Source: Clostridiales bacterium
GTDB lineage: Bacteria; Bacillota; Clostridia; Oscillospirales; Acutalibacteraceae
DNA length: 12,816 nucleotides
NCBI GenBank assembly: GCA_022791355.1
Contig: JAAVYX010000203.1
Coordinates: forward strand, 1 to 12,816
Direction: 5' to 3'
Made by a program: the position numbers and the translations under genes. Under the pieces are notes generated by a model. That model did no database searches. It was not told the origin of the DNA and saw only the letters and a program-made list of their open reading frames with translations. Positions 1 to 5,853 of this stretch are shown here, in pieces; position 1 is the first letter of the stretch; each line of letters starts with the position of its first letter.

Positions 1-111
1 ACGCCAGAAAGAGGTCTGGCCAACGGCCAGACCGGGAACGTCAGAAAGAGGTCTAGCCAAGGGCCGGACCGGGAACGTCAGAAAGAGGTCTGGCCAACGG
101 CCGGACCGGGA
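1..111. repeat. Three tandem 37-bp hairpin repeat units, probably continuing off the left edge
   Basis: Three head-to-tail units of exactly 37 bp (1-37, 38-74, 75-111) follow one another without spacers. Units 1 and 3 differ at two positions, and units 2 and 3 at two positions. Each unit contains an inverted repeat: GGTCTGGCC-AAC-GGCCAGACC in unit 1 (13-33), with equivalents at 50-70 and 87-107. Unit 3 keeps the fold through a G-U wobble, while unit 2 has a wobble and one mismatch. The period is not a multiple of three, so this is not a protein repeat. The absence of unique spacers argues against CRISPR. Function unknown. The array may extend beyond the window. Confidence 0.85.
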
Positions 112-136
112 CCTGGGAAAGCAAGGCGCTAGAGCC

Positions 137-195
137 CCTCGCAAAAATATACGAGGAGCGTATGCTTTGTCTTGCAAAGCAAAATTTTTGTGAGG
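137..195 (+). ncRNA. Predicted three-helix-junction RNA element
   Basis: Every base from 137 to 195 fits a compact three-way junction. P1 pairs 137-148 with 184-195: twelve base pairs, one of them a G-U (141/191). P2 pairs 149-153 with 159-163 around the loop AGGAG. P3 pairs 164-169 with 175-180 around the loop TCTTG. Only three unpaired A residues (181-183) lie in the junction. The single G-U would be an A-C mismatch if the other strand were transcribed, which favours a plus-strand RNA. The two loops could pair with each other (AGGA with UCUU). I do not recognise a known RNA family. It lies just after the tandem hairpin array and before a terminator at 278-300. Confidence 0.5.
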
Positions 196-217
196 CCCTC
201 GATAGGCCGAACGAAAA

Positions 218-237
218 TCTATAGGTATCTATAGGTA
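218..237. repeat. Tandem duplication of a 10-bp sequence
   Basis: TCTATAGGTA occurs twice in direct tandem (218-227 and 228-237) in the AT-rich stretch after the three-helix junction. It may be a simple slippage duplication or a pair of protein-binding sites. Nothing shows which. Confidence 0.6.
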
Positions 238-277
238 TTATAAGGCGATTTCCCGTCTATGAAACTCTATAAAAAAT

Positions 278-300
278 AGCAGCGGCGCAGCTGCTTTTTT
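278..300 (+). terminator. Rho-independent terminator
   Basis: A six-base stem AGCAGC/GCTGCT with the loop GGCGCA is followed by six T residues. It would end any plus-strand transcript that contains the tandem hairpins and the three-helix junction. This stem is not conserved in the second copy of the repeat module. Confidence 0.6.
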
Positions 301-338
301 CGCGTGTCCGCCCGCTTCCGCAGGCAGGCGCTTTAAAT

Positions 339-378
339 AAAACGGCCCTGGGCCGCCCCGGCCCGGACGGCCGTTTTT
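339..378 (+). terminator. Rho-independent terminator in repeat module copy 1
   Basis: AAAACGGCC (339-347) pairs with GGCCGTTTT (369-377), with an inner helix GGGCC/GGCCC (350-354 with 360-364), and a T-run ends at 378. It is a strong GC-rich hairpin ending just before the likely promoter of the dehydratase gene, so it probably insulates that gene from upstream transcription. Confidence 0.7.
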
Positions 379-409
379 CCGATTGCTAAGGCGATCTATA
401 AAAACAGAC

Positions 410-439
410 TGTACAAACCCCCTGGTTATGGGGTATACT
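410..439 (+). promoter_or_regulatory. Candidate sigma-A promoter of the dehydratase gene
   Basis: The proposed minus-35 is TGTACA (410-415). An 18-bp spacer separates it from the minus-10 TATACT (434-439), which matches five of six consensus bases. The inverted repeat ACCCC/GGGGT (417-434) fills the spacer and could be an operator. Predicted transcription would begin near 446, about 100 nt before the start codon. Confidence 0.5.
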
Positions 440-473
440 AATAGAACAGCGTAAATATGCCAAATTTTTCCCT

Positions 474-535
474 GCCGGAAGGAAAGACTTCCGGCTGCGA
501 GTAAGGGACGGCGCGCGCCGTTCCGTAAAGAGGTG
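474..535 (+). promoter_or_regulatory. Leader hairpins and ribosome-binding site of the dehydratase gene
   Basis: Two hairpins stand in the leader: GCCGGAAG/CTTCCGGC with a six-base loop (474-495), and a near-palindrome centred on ACGGCGCGCGCCGT (505-524). The Shine-Dalgarno sequence AAAGAGGTG (527-535) lies seven bases before the TTG at 543. This is what selects the non-ATG start. The second hairpin ends three bases before the ribosome site and could affect its access. Confidence 0.6.
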
Positions 536-542
536 TTTTCCA

Positions 543-2366
543 TTGGGAAAGATCAATAAACGCGGCTGGCTGCTGGCCGTCGCCGACCTGCTGCTCATGG
601 CGGTCAGCTATCTGCTCTCGGTATTCCTTTTCGATTATACCGAACCCAAGGTATTCTGGTGCATGGGTTTACTGCTTGCCCTGTTTTTAGCCGCCATGCT
701 GCTCAGCCGGCTCTATCATACCATGTGGCGTTTTTCCCATGTTTTCGACTTTGTGAAGTTAACCGGCTACACCATGCTGGCATGCGGCTTTTTCGACGCG
801 GTGGCCGTCTTCGGTTTTGGCTGCGATTTCTCTCTGGCCTTCTGCGGCTTCCAGGCCATGACGGCGGTTTATATCCTGATTTTCATCCGGGTGGTCTACC
901 GGGTGTATATCCGGCAGTCCACCAGGGAAAGCCACGCCGCCCTGAAAAACAAGCGGCTGATGATTGTGGGAGCCGGCGTGGCCGCCAGCTATATTCTCAA
1001 CGAGATCACCTATTCCGAATCCCCCTATCTGCCGGTCTGCATGGTGGACGACGACGCTTCCAAGGCCGGCAAGAGCATGATGAACATCCCTATTGTGGGC
1101 GCCACCGCCGACCTTGCCGCCAAGTGCGACGAGTACCGGATCGATTCCATCATCTTCGCCATCCCCTCCTGCTCGGCCGGCGACCGGACCCGTATTCTCA
1201 ATCTCTGTTACGACACCAAGCGGGAGGTCAAGACCATCCCCTTCCTCCACAACCTTTTTGAGGACAAGCAGATTATGGACCAGATCAAGGATGTGGAGGT
1301 GGAGGACCTACTGGGCCGGGAGCCCATTAACTTTGACTTTAACAATGTTATCCAGTTCGTGCAGGGCAAGGTCTGCATGGTGACGGGCGGCGGCGGTTCC
1401 ATCGGCTCGGAGCTCTGCCGGCAGCTGGCCAAATGCAGCCCCAAGCGCCTGATTATTCTGGATATTTACGAAAACAACGCCTACGATATCCAGCAGGAGC
1501 TCATCCGCAAGTACGGCGGCGAGCTGAGTCTCACGGTGGAAATCGCCTCGGTGCGGGACTATGCCAAGCTGGACCTGCTGTTTGAAAAGTATAAGCCCCA
1601 GCTGGTTTTCCACGCGGCGGCCCATAAGCATGTGCCGCTCATGGAGGGCAATCCGGAGGAGGCCATCAAGAACAATGTGGTGGGCACCCTCAACACCGCC
1701 ATCCTGGCCGACAAGCATAAGGCCGAAAAGTTCGTCCTGATCTCCACCGACAAGGCGGTCAACCCCACTAACGTCATGGGCGCCACCAAGCGGTGCTGCG
1801 AGATGATTATCCAGTACCTCTCCCAGCAGCCGACCTATACCGTCTTCGCCGCCGTCCGCTTCGGCAACGTTTTGGGCTCCAACGGCTCGGTGGTTCCCCT
1901 GTTTAAGCGGCAGATCGAGCAGGGCGGCCCGGTGACCGTTACCCATCCGGACATCATCCGCTTTTTCATGACCATCCCCGAGGCCGTCTCCCTGGTGTTG
2001 GAGGCCGGCCGGCTGGCAAAGGGCGGCGAGATTTTCGTGCTGGATATGGGCGCGCCGGTCAAGGTGCTGACCCTGGCCGAAAATATGATCCGCATGTCGG
2101 GCTACGAGCCGTATGAGGATATCGACATTCAGTTTATCGGCCTGCGGCCCGGCGAAAAGCTCTATGAGGAAATCCTCATGGACGAGGAGGGTCTGACTAA
2201 AACCGATAACAACCGTATCTTTATCGGCCAGCAGGTCAAAATAGACCCGGTGGTTTTCCCTGCCGAACTGTACGAATTAAAGCAGATCGCCCTGCACGGG
2301 ACCGTGCGGGAGCTGTTGGACAAGCTGGCCCATATCGTCCCCACCTTCCACCATAAAGGGGAATAA
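543..2366 (+). CDS. Membrane-bound UDP-sugar 4,6-dehydratase (WbpM/PglF/CapD type)
   Basis: The 607-residue protein has the full-length layout of the membrane polysaccharide-biosynthesis dehydratases. About four hydrophobic helices span residues 9-120. A Rossmann-like domain begins at KRLMIVGAGVAASYIL (about 138), and a C-terminal extended short-chain dehydrogenase domain opens with the NAD-binding motif TGGGGSIGSE (281-290). The active-site block STDKAVNPTNVMGATK (401-416) carries Met412 where classical family members have Tyr, followed by Lys416. This S-M-K version is known from WbpM-type UDP-GlcNAc 4,6-dehydratases. The expected role is to convert UDP-GlcNAc, or a related nucleotide sugar, to a 4-keto-6-deoxy sugar at the inner membrane face for capsule, O-glycan or glycoprotein synthesis. 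The start is TTG with a strong ribosome site. No glycosyltransferase genes are adjacent in the window, so the exact substrate is inferred from family only. Confidence 0.92.
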   Translation: MGKINKRGWLLAVADLLLMAVSYLLSVFLFDYTEPKVFWCMGLLLALFLAAMLLSRLYHTMWRFSHVFDFVKLTGYTMLACGFFDAVAVFGFGCDFSLAFCGFQAMTAVYILIFIRVVYRVYIRQSTRESHAALKNKRLMIVGAGVAASYILNEITYSESPYLPVCMVDDDASKAGKSMMNIPIVGATADLAAKCDEYRIDSIIFAIPSCSAGDRTRILNLCYDTKREVKTIPFLHNLFEDKQIMDQIKDVEVEDLLGREPINFDFNNVIQFVQGKVCMVTGGGGSIGSELCRQLAKCSPKRLIILDIYENNAYDIQQELIRKYGGELSLTVEIASVRDYAKLDLLFEKYKPQLVFHAAAHKHVPLMEGNPEEAIKNNVVGTLNTAILADKHKAEKFVLISTDKAVNPTNVMGATKRCCEMIIQYLSQQPTYTVFAAVRFGNVLGSNGSVVPLFKRQIEQGGPVTVTHPDIIRFFMTIPEAVSLVLEAGRLAKGGEIFVLDMGAPVKVLTLAENMIRMSGYEPYEDIDIQFIGLRPGEKLYEEILMDEEGLTKTDNNRIFIGQQVKIDPVVFPAELYELKQIALHGTVRELLDKLAHIVPTFHHKGE

Positions 2367-2509
2367 AGGGATTGCCGCGGACTTGCCGCTAGAAGAGCGG
2401 CGGGTTCGCCTGTAAGCTGCGCCGTCCGCGCTTTCGGGGTTCAGCGGGGAGCTTTTTCGGCCGTGCCTTCCCCATAACGCGCGATAGGGAGAAGAGGCTT
2501 GGGATAAGA

Positions 2510-2974
2510 ATGGATACTTTACTATTTGAATGTATCGGCATGAAAAACGGAACTGCGTTTCCCATAACCAATACGGGCCGTGGCCAGGATATTTCCCCCG
2601 CGTTTTGGATAAAGAACCTGTCTTCGGATGCAAAAACGCTTGCTGTCACGCTTGAAGATATAAACCACCCGCTTTTTAAAAATTTTACCCATTGGCTTAT
2701 CTGGAACATACCGGCCAGCCAAAGTATCGCCGAGGCCATTCCAGGTGGAAGGATCGTTGAAAGCTTAGGAAAGGCCAGACAAGGGCTTGGCTATGGTTGG
2801 TATAGGTACGCCGGGCCTAAGCCGCCGAAGGGCCGGCGGCATTTGTATCGCTTTACGGTTTATGCCTTAGACAGCGCCGTCGATTTAAAATTTCCCCCTA
2901 CGAAAAATAGATTTCTTAGGAAAGCGAAGGGACGCATAATACAATGCGGCAGTATGATTTGCGCATTCGAATAG
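2510..2974 (+). CDS. YbhB/YbcL-type phosphatidylethanolamine-binding-like (PEBP) protein
   Basis: The 154-residue product matches bacterial PEBP/Raf-kinase-inhibitor-like proteins in length and motif order. It has DISPAFWI near residue 27, the ligand-pocket segment LEDINHP then FTHWLIWNIPAS (about 48-70), and YAGPKPPKGRRHLYRFTVYALD-like text around 100-121 (key residues GPxPP and the aromatic RFTVYALD). There is no signal peptide, so it should be cytosolic. The usual DPDAP pocket reads DINHP, so the second acidic residue is Asn. Bacterial members have no firmly settled function. The ATG at 2510 is preceded by AGGGAGAAGAGG (2486-2497), which is somewhat distant. The 143-bp gap after the dehydratase has no clear terminator, so read-through is possible. 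Codon use is more AT-rich than in the dehydratase, which may reflect separate ancestry. Confidence 0.85.
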   Translation: MDTLLFECIGMKNGTAFPITNTGRGQDISPAFWIKNLSSDAKTLAVTLEDINHPLFKNFTHWLIWNIPASQSIAEAIPGGRIVESLGKARQGLGYGWYRYAGPKPPKGRRHLYRFTVYALDSAVDLKFPPTKNRFLRKAKGRIIQCGSMICAFE

Positions 2975-3065
2975 GGGAACGCGAAGGGCGGATGGATGTT
3001 ATGGGGCTGCAAAGGCTGAATGCAGCGCCATTGTGAAGGAAAAATGGAAAAATTAAAATTAGGGC

Positions 3066-3094
3066 TTGATTTTTAAAAGAATATTCGATATACT
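3066..3094 (+). promoter_or_regulatory. Sigma-A promoter of the tRNA-Ser gene
   Basis: TTGATT (3066-3071) and TATACT (3089-3094) are separated by exactly 17 bp in an AT-rich stretch. The predicted start, about seven bases downstream, is some 20 nt before the mature tRNA end. This supports an independently transcribed single tRNA gene. Confidence 0.75.
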
Positions 3095-3121
3095 ATATAA
3101 GTCTTAATTTTATATGTATGT

Positions 3122-3214
3122 GGAGAAGTCGCCTAGCTTGGTCGAGGGCGCACGACTGGAAATCGTGTAGACGCCAAACACGTCTCGAGGGTTCGAATCC
3201 CTCCTTCTCCGCCA
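3122..3214 (+). tRNA. tRNA-Ser (anticodon GGA), CCA encoded
   Basis: The 93-nt class II tRNA has a seven-base acceptor stem GGAGAAG (3122-3128) pairing with CTTCTCC (3204-3210), a G discriminator (3211) and an encoded CCA (3212-3214). The anticodon arm is CACGA-CTGGAAA-TCGTG with anticodon GGA, which reads UCC and UCU. The long variable arm typical of serine tRNAs is present, and the T-arm contains GGTTCGAATCC. It has its own promoter and terminator. Confidence 0.97.
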
Positions 3215-3216
3215 AA

Positions 3217-3266
3217 GAAAAACTCCTTGAAAAAGGCTGGAAAGCCTGATTTCAAGGAGTTTTTTA
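3217..3266 (+). terminator. Terminator of the tRNA-Ser gene
   Basis: AACTCCTTGAAA (3221-3232) pairs with TTTCAAGGAGTT (about 3250-3261), enclosing a smaller AGGCT/AGCCT hairpin and followed by a T-run to 3265. It begins within ten bases of the tRNA 3' end. Confidence 0.9.
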
Positions 3267-3959
3267 TATGTTTTTGCACATACACAAACAAGATGTAAAA
3301 TCGCGCGATAAGTCATTGCAAGTCAGTAATTTGAAATATCTTTACGATATCTTATTCAGGTAATCGTCGTAGAATTTAAACGGCGACATTTTTTCAATCC
3401 TTTCTATGTTTTAAAATAACCAAAAAGGACTGACAGAGTAGATTCCAGCAGAATATTTGGCGGCAAACAAAAGGCCGCCGGCGCCTTCTTGGAGCGGAAG
3501 TGATGCGCGTCGCCAAACGGCCATGCGCTGACAATGCCGCATAGCGGCGATGAATTTTCCATATGTCCTTGTCGTCTACCCTAGGCGGACTGGTAAAGAA
3601 TCGGCGGTATCTTTCAAAGGGTAAAATGAATGAGACCGGTCGCTGTTTAGGATTTCATGAAACGAACGACGGTTCTCGAACGGTGATGAAGCAGGGAAAG
3701 GGTTCAAACTTGGGACGGTCAAACTACTGGCTCCCGCAAGATCATAACCGTTTTGATTTAAGCAGTAAATTCAAATGGACTACTGTTAATTATTAGCTCG
3801 CGCGCAGAAAAATGGGAAACGGCTTTTTCATAGTCTCTTACCAAACGCCAAGCTGGTTACTGGCCTTTTTGAAAGGTTGGGACGCGCTTTTTATGGGCGT
3901 AAATACAGGGAAATGGTAGCGGAAGCTAAATAATAATCTGCCGAGGAGCTGTGATTAGA
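3267..3959. other. 693-bp region without an intact gene; carries coding-like scraps
   Basis: No convincing complete gene is visible. A 77-codon plus-strand frame at 3563-3796 lacks a ribosome site and recognisable motifs, so I do not call it. On the minus strand a 15-residue frame, MSPFKFYDDYLNKIS (3389 down to 3342), has a good ribosome site (AAAGGA eight bases upstream) and gene-like composition. It stops at once, so it may be a remnant or a small peptide. A second scrap is listed at 3790-3933. A short inverted repeat, AAGGC/GCCTT, lies near 3470-3489. The picture is of decayed DNA downstream of a tRNA gene. Confidence 0.5.
3790..3933 (+). pseudogene. Possible 3' remnant of a protein-coding gene
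   Basis: This open frame starts right after a stop codon and has no start codon with a ribosome site. Its end reads like a real C-terminus, with the text NAKLVTGLFERLGRAF then YGRKYREMVAEAK and tandem stops (TAA TAA). The balanced charged/hydrophobic composition is what makes it coding-like. I do not recognise the family. It ends 26 bp before the next gene. It could simply be chance. Confidence 0.25.
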
Positions 3960-4876
3960 ATGTCGAATCAACTGTTTGAAAAGGCAAAAGCTTTTATGTG
4001 CCGTAACGCGCGGCCGCTTGACCTGGCGCGCTTTCAATATCATTTTGAAAACGGCAGCAAAGAAAACGTACTCCGCGTTTTGTCCTACTATCAAAACGCG
4101 GACGGCGGCTGCGGCCATGCAATAGGGCCGACTGCCGGAATCCCCATTCAACGCCCTTGCATACGGGCGGCGCAAGCGATATCATAAGAGAACTGGATTA
4201 TCCCGACCGGAAGCATCCTCTTATACAAGGTCTGCTGAAATGGTATGCCGGCGGCCAATATTTTGACGGAAAGCATTGGCTCCTAACCGTACCGAGCAAC
4301 AACGATTATCCCCACGCGCCCTGGTGGCATACCGAAAGCGACAGCTCCTGTCATACGGATTATAACGGTACGGCGCCGATCGCCGGATTTATTGTGCGCT
4401 ATGCGGAGCCCGGCAGCCGTCTATTTGAGCTGGGCCTGCGCGTTGCAGGGGAAGCGATCGAGGCCCTATCCGATCTGGATATAACGGATATGCACACCTG
4501 CGCCTGTTATATCAGGATGAAGGAAGATATTGAAAGAGCAGGCCTTTCGGACCTCCTTCCATACGAAACCTTAAAACAGAGACTGCATGCGTCGGTCAAC
4601 CAGATGATTGTTTCCGACAGGTCAAAGTGGAACGGTTACATATGCAGGCCTTCGCGGTTTTTATCTTCCAGAGAAAGCGAATATTACGCGGCCAATCAAG
4701 AAATCGCAGAGTACGAATGCGCCTTTATCATCGATACGCGGCTGGCCGACGGTTCTTGGGATATTCCATGGCAGTGGGAGGATTATCCGGACGAGTGGGC
4801 TGTCAGCAGGAATTGGTGGAAAGGCGCCGGCGTCATTTCGAATTTGCTGTATCTCAAAGGCTTTCATATGCTCTAA
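3960..4876 (+). pseudogene. Frameshifted gene for an uncharacterised protein, probably with an alpha/alpha-toroid (prenyltransferase-like) fold
   Basis: Two overlapping reading frames form one protein. The first runs from 3960 with RNARPLDLARFQYHFENGS and DGGCGHAI. The second carries DCRNPHSTPLHTGG and continues to the stop at 4876. Adding one G to the GGG at 4125-4127 gives HAIGADCRNPHSTP, which joins them into about 305 residues. The text (PLDLARxxYHFENGS, VPSNNDYPHAPWWH, SCHTDYNGTAPIAGFIVRYA) matches a conserved hypothetical family I recall from Paenibacillus and Clostridia whose DGG and ST motifs suggest terpenoid-cyclase-like helical repeats. No enzymatic role is known to me. I prefer the ATG at 3960 over the GTG at 3951, because GAGGAG (3943-3948) is only two bases from the GTG. 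The lesion is either a real inactivating deletion or a homopolymer sequencing error. No other stops interrupt it. Confidence 0.75.
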
Positions 4877-4900
4877 GGAACAGCATAAAAACAGTATGTA

Positions 4901-4952
4901 CGCAAAGACCTAAATCCATCATGAAAAGGTAAAATGTCTTTCGCGTTTTTTT
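4901..4952 (+). terminator. Possible terminator after the frameshifted gene
   Basis: CGCAAAGAC (4901-4909) can pair with GTCTTTCGCG (4936-4945, one bulge), followed by seven T residues. The loop is large (about 26 nt), which lowers confidence. A better terminator follows at 4974. Confidence 0.35.
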
Positions 4953-4973
4953 CAACTCGATACAAAATATGAT

Positions 4974-5004
4974 AAAGCCTGCGGTTTGCAAACCGCAGGC
5001 TTTT
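4974..5004. terminator. Bidirectional terminator between the convergent 3960-4876 gene and spoVAE
   Basis: A perfect 30-bp palindrome, with arms AAAGCCTGCGGTTTG and CAAACCGCAGGCTTT, has T-runs on both strands. It lies between the ends of a plus-strand and a minus-strand gene, exactly where a shared terminator is expected. Confidence 0.85.
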
Positions 5005-5054
5005 GGATAGCCGTCAAGGACATAACGCATTACGCCGTCACACGCGGACCCGCC

Positions 5055-5420
5055 TTACGTTTTATCTCCCGGCTTAGCTAGCAGGGCGATAAGATAACCG
5101 AAAACCACAGCGGCCGTGATGCCTGCCGCCGTGGCGGTGATGCCGCCGGTAATGATTCCCAGAAGCCCCTGCTCGCTCACCGCCTTCTGCACGCCTTTAG
5201 CCAGAGAATAGCCGAAACCGGTCAGCGGAACGGTGGCGCCGGCGCCGGCGAACTTGACCAGCGGCTCGTATACGCCCACGGCCGTCAGAAGTACGCCGCC
5301 GGTTACATAGGCCACAAGGATCCGGGCGGGGGTCAGCTTGGTGAAGTCGATGAGGATCTGCCCCAGAAGACATAGGCCGCCGCCCACCAAAAAGGCCTTG
5401 ATATACATCATAATATCCAT
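5055..5420 (-). CDS. spoVAE: Stage V sporulation protein AE (SpoVAE)
   Basis: The 121-residue, strongly hydrophobic protein matches the SpoVAE (SpoVAEB) family in length and sequence. Recognisable stretches are FLVGGGLCLLGQILIDFTKLTPARILV (about 10-36, abbreviated here by its GGGLCLLGQ and TKLTPARILV blocks), the Gly-rich GAGATVPLTGFGYSLAKGV (about 59-77) and GLLGIITGGITATAAGIT (about 85-102). These form about four membrane segments. SpoVA proteins sit in the inner forespore/spore membrane and form the channel moving Ca-dipicolinic acid in sporulation and out in germination. The start has a good ribosome site (AGGTGA, six bases upstream). SpoVAE is usually cotranscribed with spoVAC and spoVAD. 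Neither is present on either side, so this is a solo copy, possibly a paralogue of an operon copy elsewhere. Confidence 0.9.
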   Translation of the reverse strand: MDIMMYIKAFLVGGGLCLLGQILIDFTKLTPARILVAYVTGGVLLTAVGVYEPLVKFAGAGATVPLTGFGYSLAKGVQKAVSEQGLLGIITGGITATAAGITAAVVFGYLIALLAKPGDKT

Positions 5421-5802
5421 ATTCTCACCTCGTTTTTTTCGGCCGTATAAACAGCCCTTTGGGCTATTGTTTCCCGAAGCTATCCCGCCTATTCCGATTT
5501 TGGTATCGACCGTTTGTGAAAAGAAGGCCGCCCAGCTTTAAAAGAAAAGGCGAAAAAGCGCCGTCGCTTTTTCGCTGGAAGAGGGGATTGGTCTTATTTA
5601 TGACGTTGACGTATCGTATATTTTCAATGAAAGAAAAGCAGACGCTGCGTATAGGACCGAGGACGCGGAAAGGAAAAACACATGCTGTATTCATGCTATT
5701 ATGATAGAAGCGGCGCCCTCTGCGGTAAAAGCCGGGCCGCCGCCCGTACGCCTAAATAGCTCAAACGAGAACGACCTTTTCGAACAACCTCTAGAACTAT
5801 GC
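5421..5802. other. Gene-free region upstream of spoVAE
   Basis: I see no gene here. A perfect 11-bp hairpin, GCGAAAAAGCG-CCGT-CGCTTTTTCGC, lies at 5550-5575, and a small AGCCC/GGGCT hairpin lies in the spoVAE leader (about 5450-5463). A loose forespore-type promoter candidate reads TGAAAA (5626-5621), an 18-bp spacer, then CATAAATA (5602-5595) on the minus strand. It departs from the sigma-F/G consensus at several positions, and the 11-bp hairpin would fall in its leader. I give it low weight. Confidence 0.4.
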
Positions 5803-5846
5803 AAAACAGCCTGGAAGCGTCGGCCGCGCCAACGTTTCCAGGCTGT
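5803..5846 (-). terminator. Terminator of the fucO-type gene
   Basis: ACAGCCTGGAA (5806-5816) and TTCCAGGCTGT (5836-5846) form a perfect 11-bp stem. Read on the minus strand it begins seven bases after the dehydrogenase stop codon and ends in TTTT. It separates this gene from spoVAE. Confidence 0.85.
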
Positions 5847-5853
5847 CGTTATG

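Larger units (their letters stand above)
261..402 (+). repeat. Intergenic repeat module, copy 1 (terminator-rich)
   Basis: This stretch is related to 9872-10011, in the same orientation. The best-matched block, 307-348 against 9915-9956, is identical at 34 of 42 positions. Both copies share the same order of parts: an A-run ending in TAG, a T-run, a GCCCGC hairpin (310-325 here), a hairpin with GGCC arms and a T-tail (339-378), then GATTG...CAATC/GATC followed by TRTAAAAA. In this copy the last part, GATTGCTAAGGCGATC, leads into TATAAA (397-402), a minus-10-like hexamer without a good minus-35. Both copies sit upstream of plus-strand sugar-metabolism genes. Confidence 0.7.

Noticed and set aside
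1..111. CRISPR array
   Set aside because: The full 37-bp unit repeats with no unique spacers, and no cas genes are present.
238..543. Minus-strand 101-codon ORF
   Set aside because: It runs through the promoter, terminators and repeat module of the dehydratase gene. Its similarity to the 9612-9944 minus-strand frame is explained by the nucleotide repeat.
3563..3796. Plus-strand 77-codon ORF
   Set aside because: It has no ribosome site, no recognisable motif and unremarkable composition.
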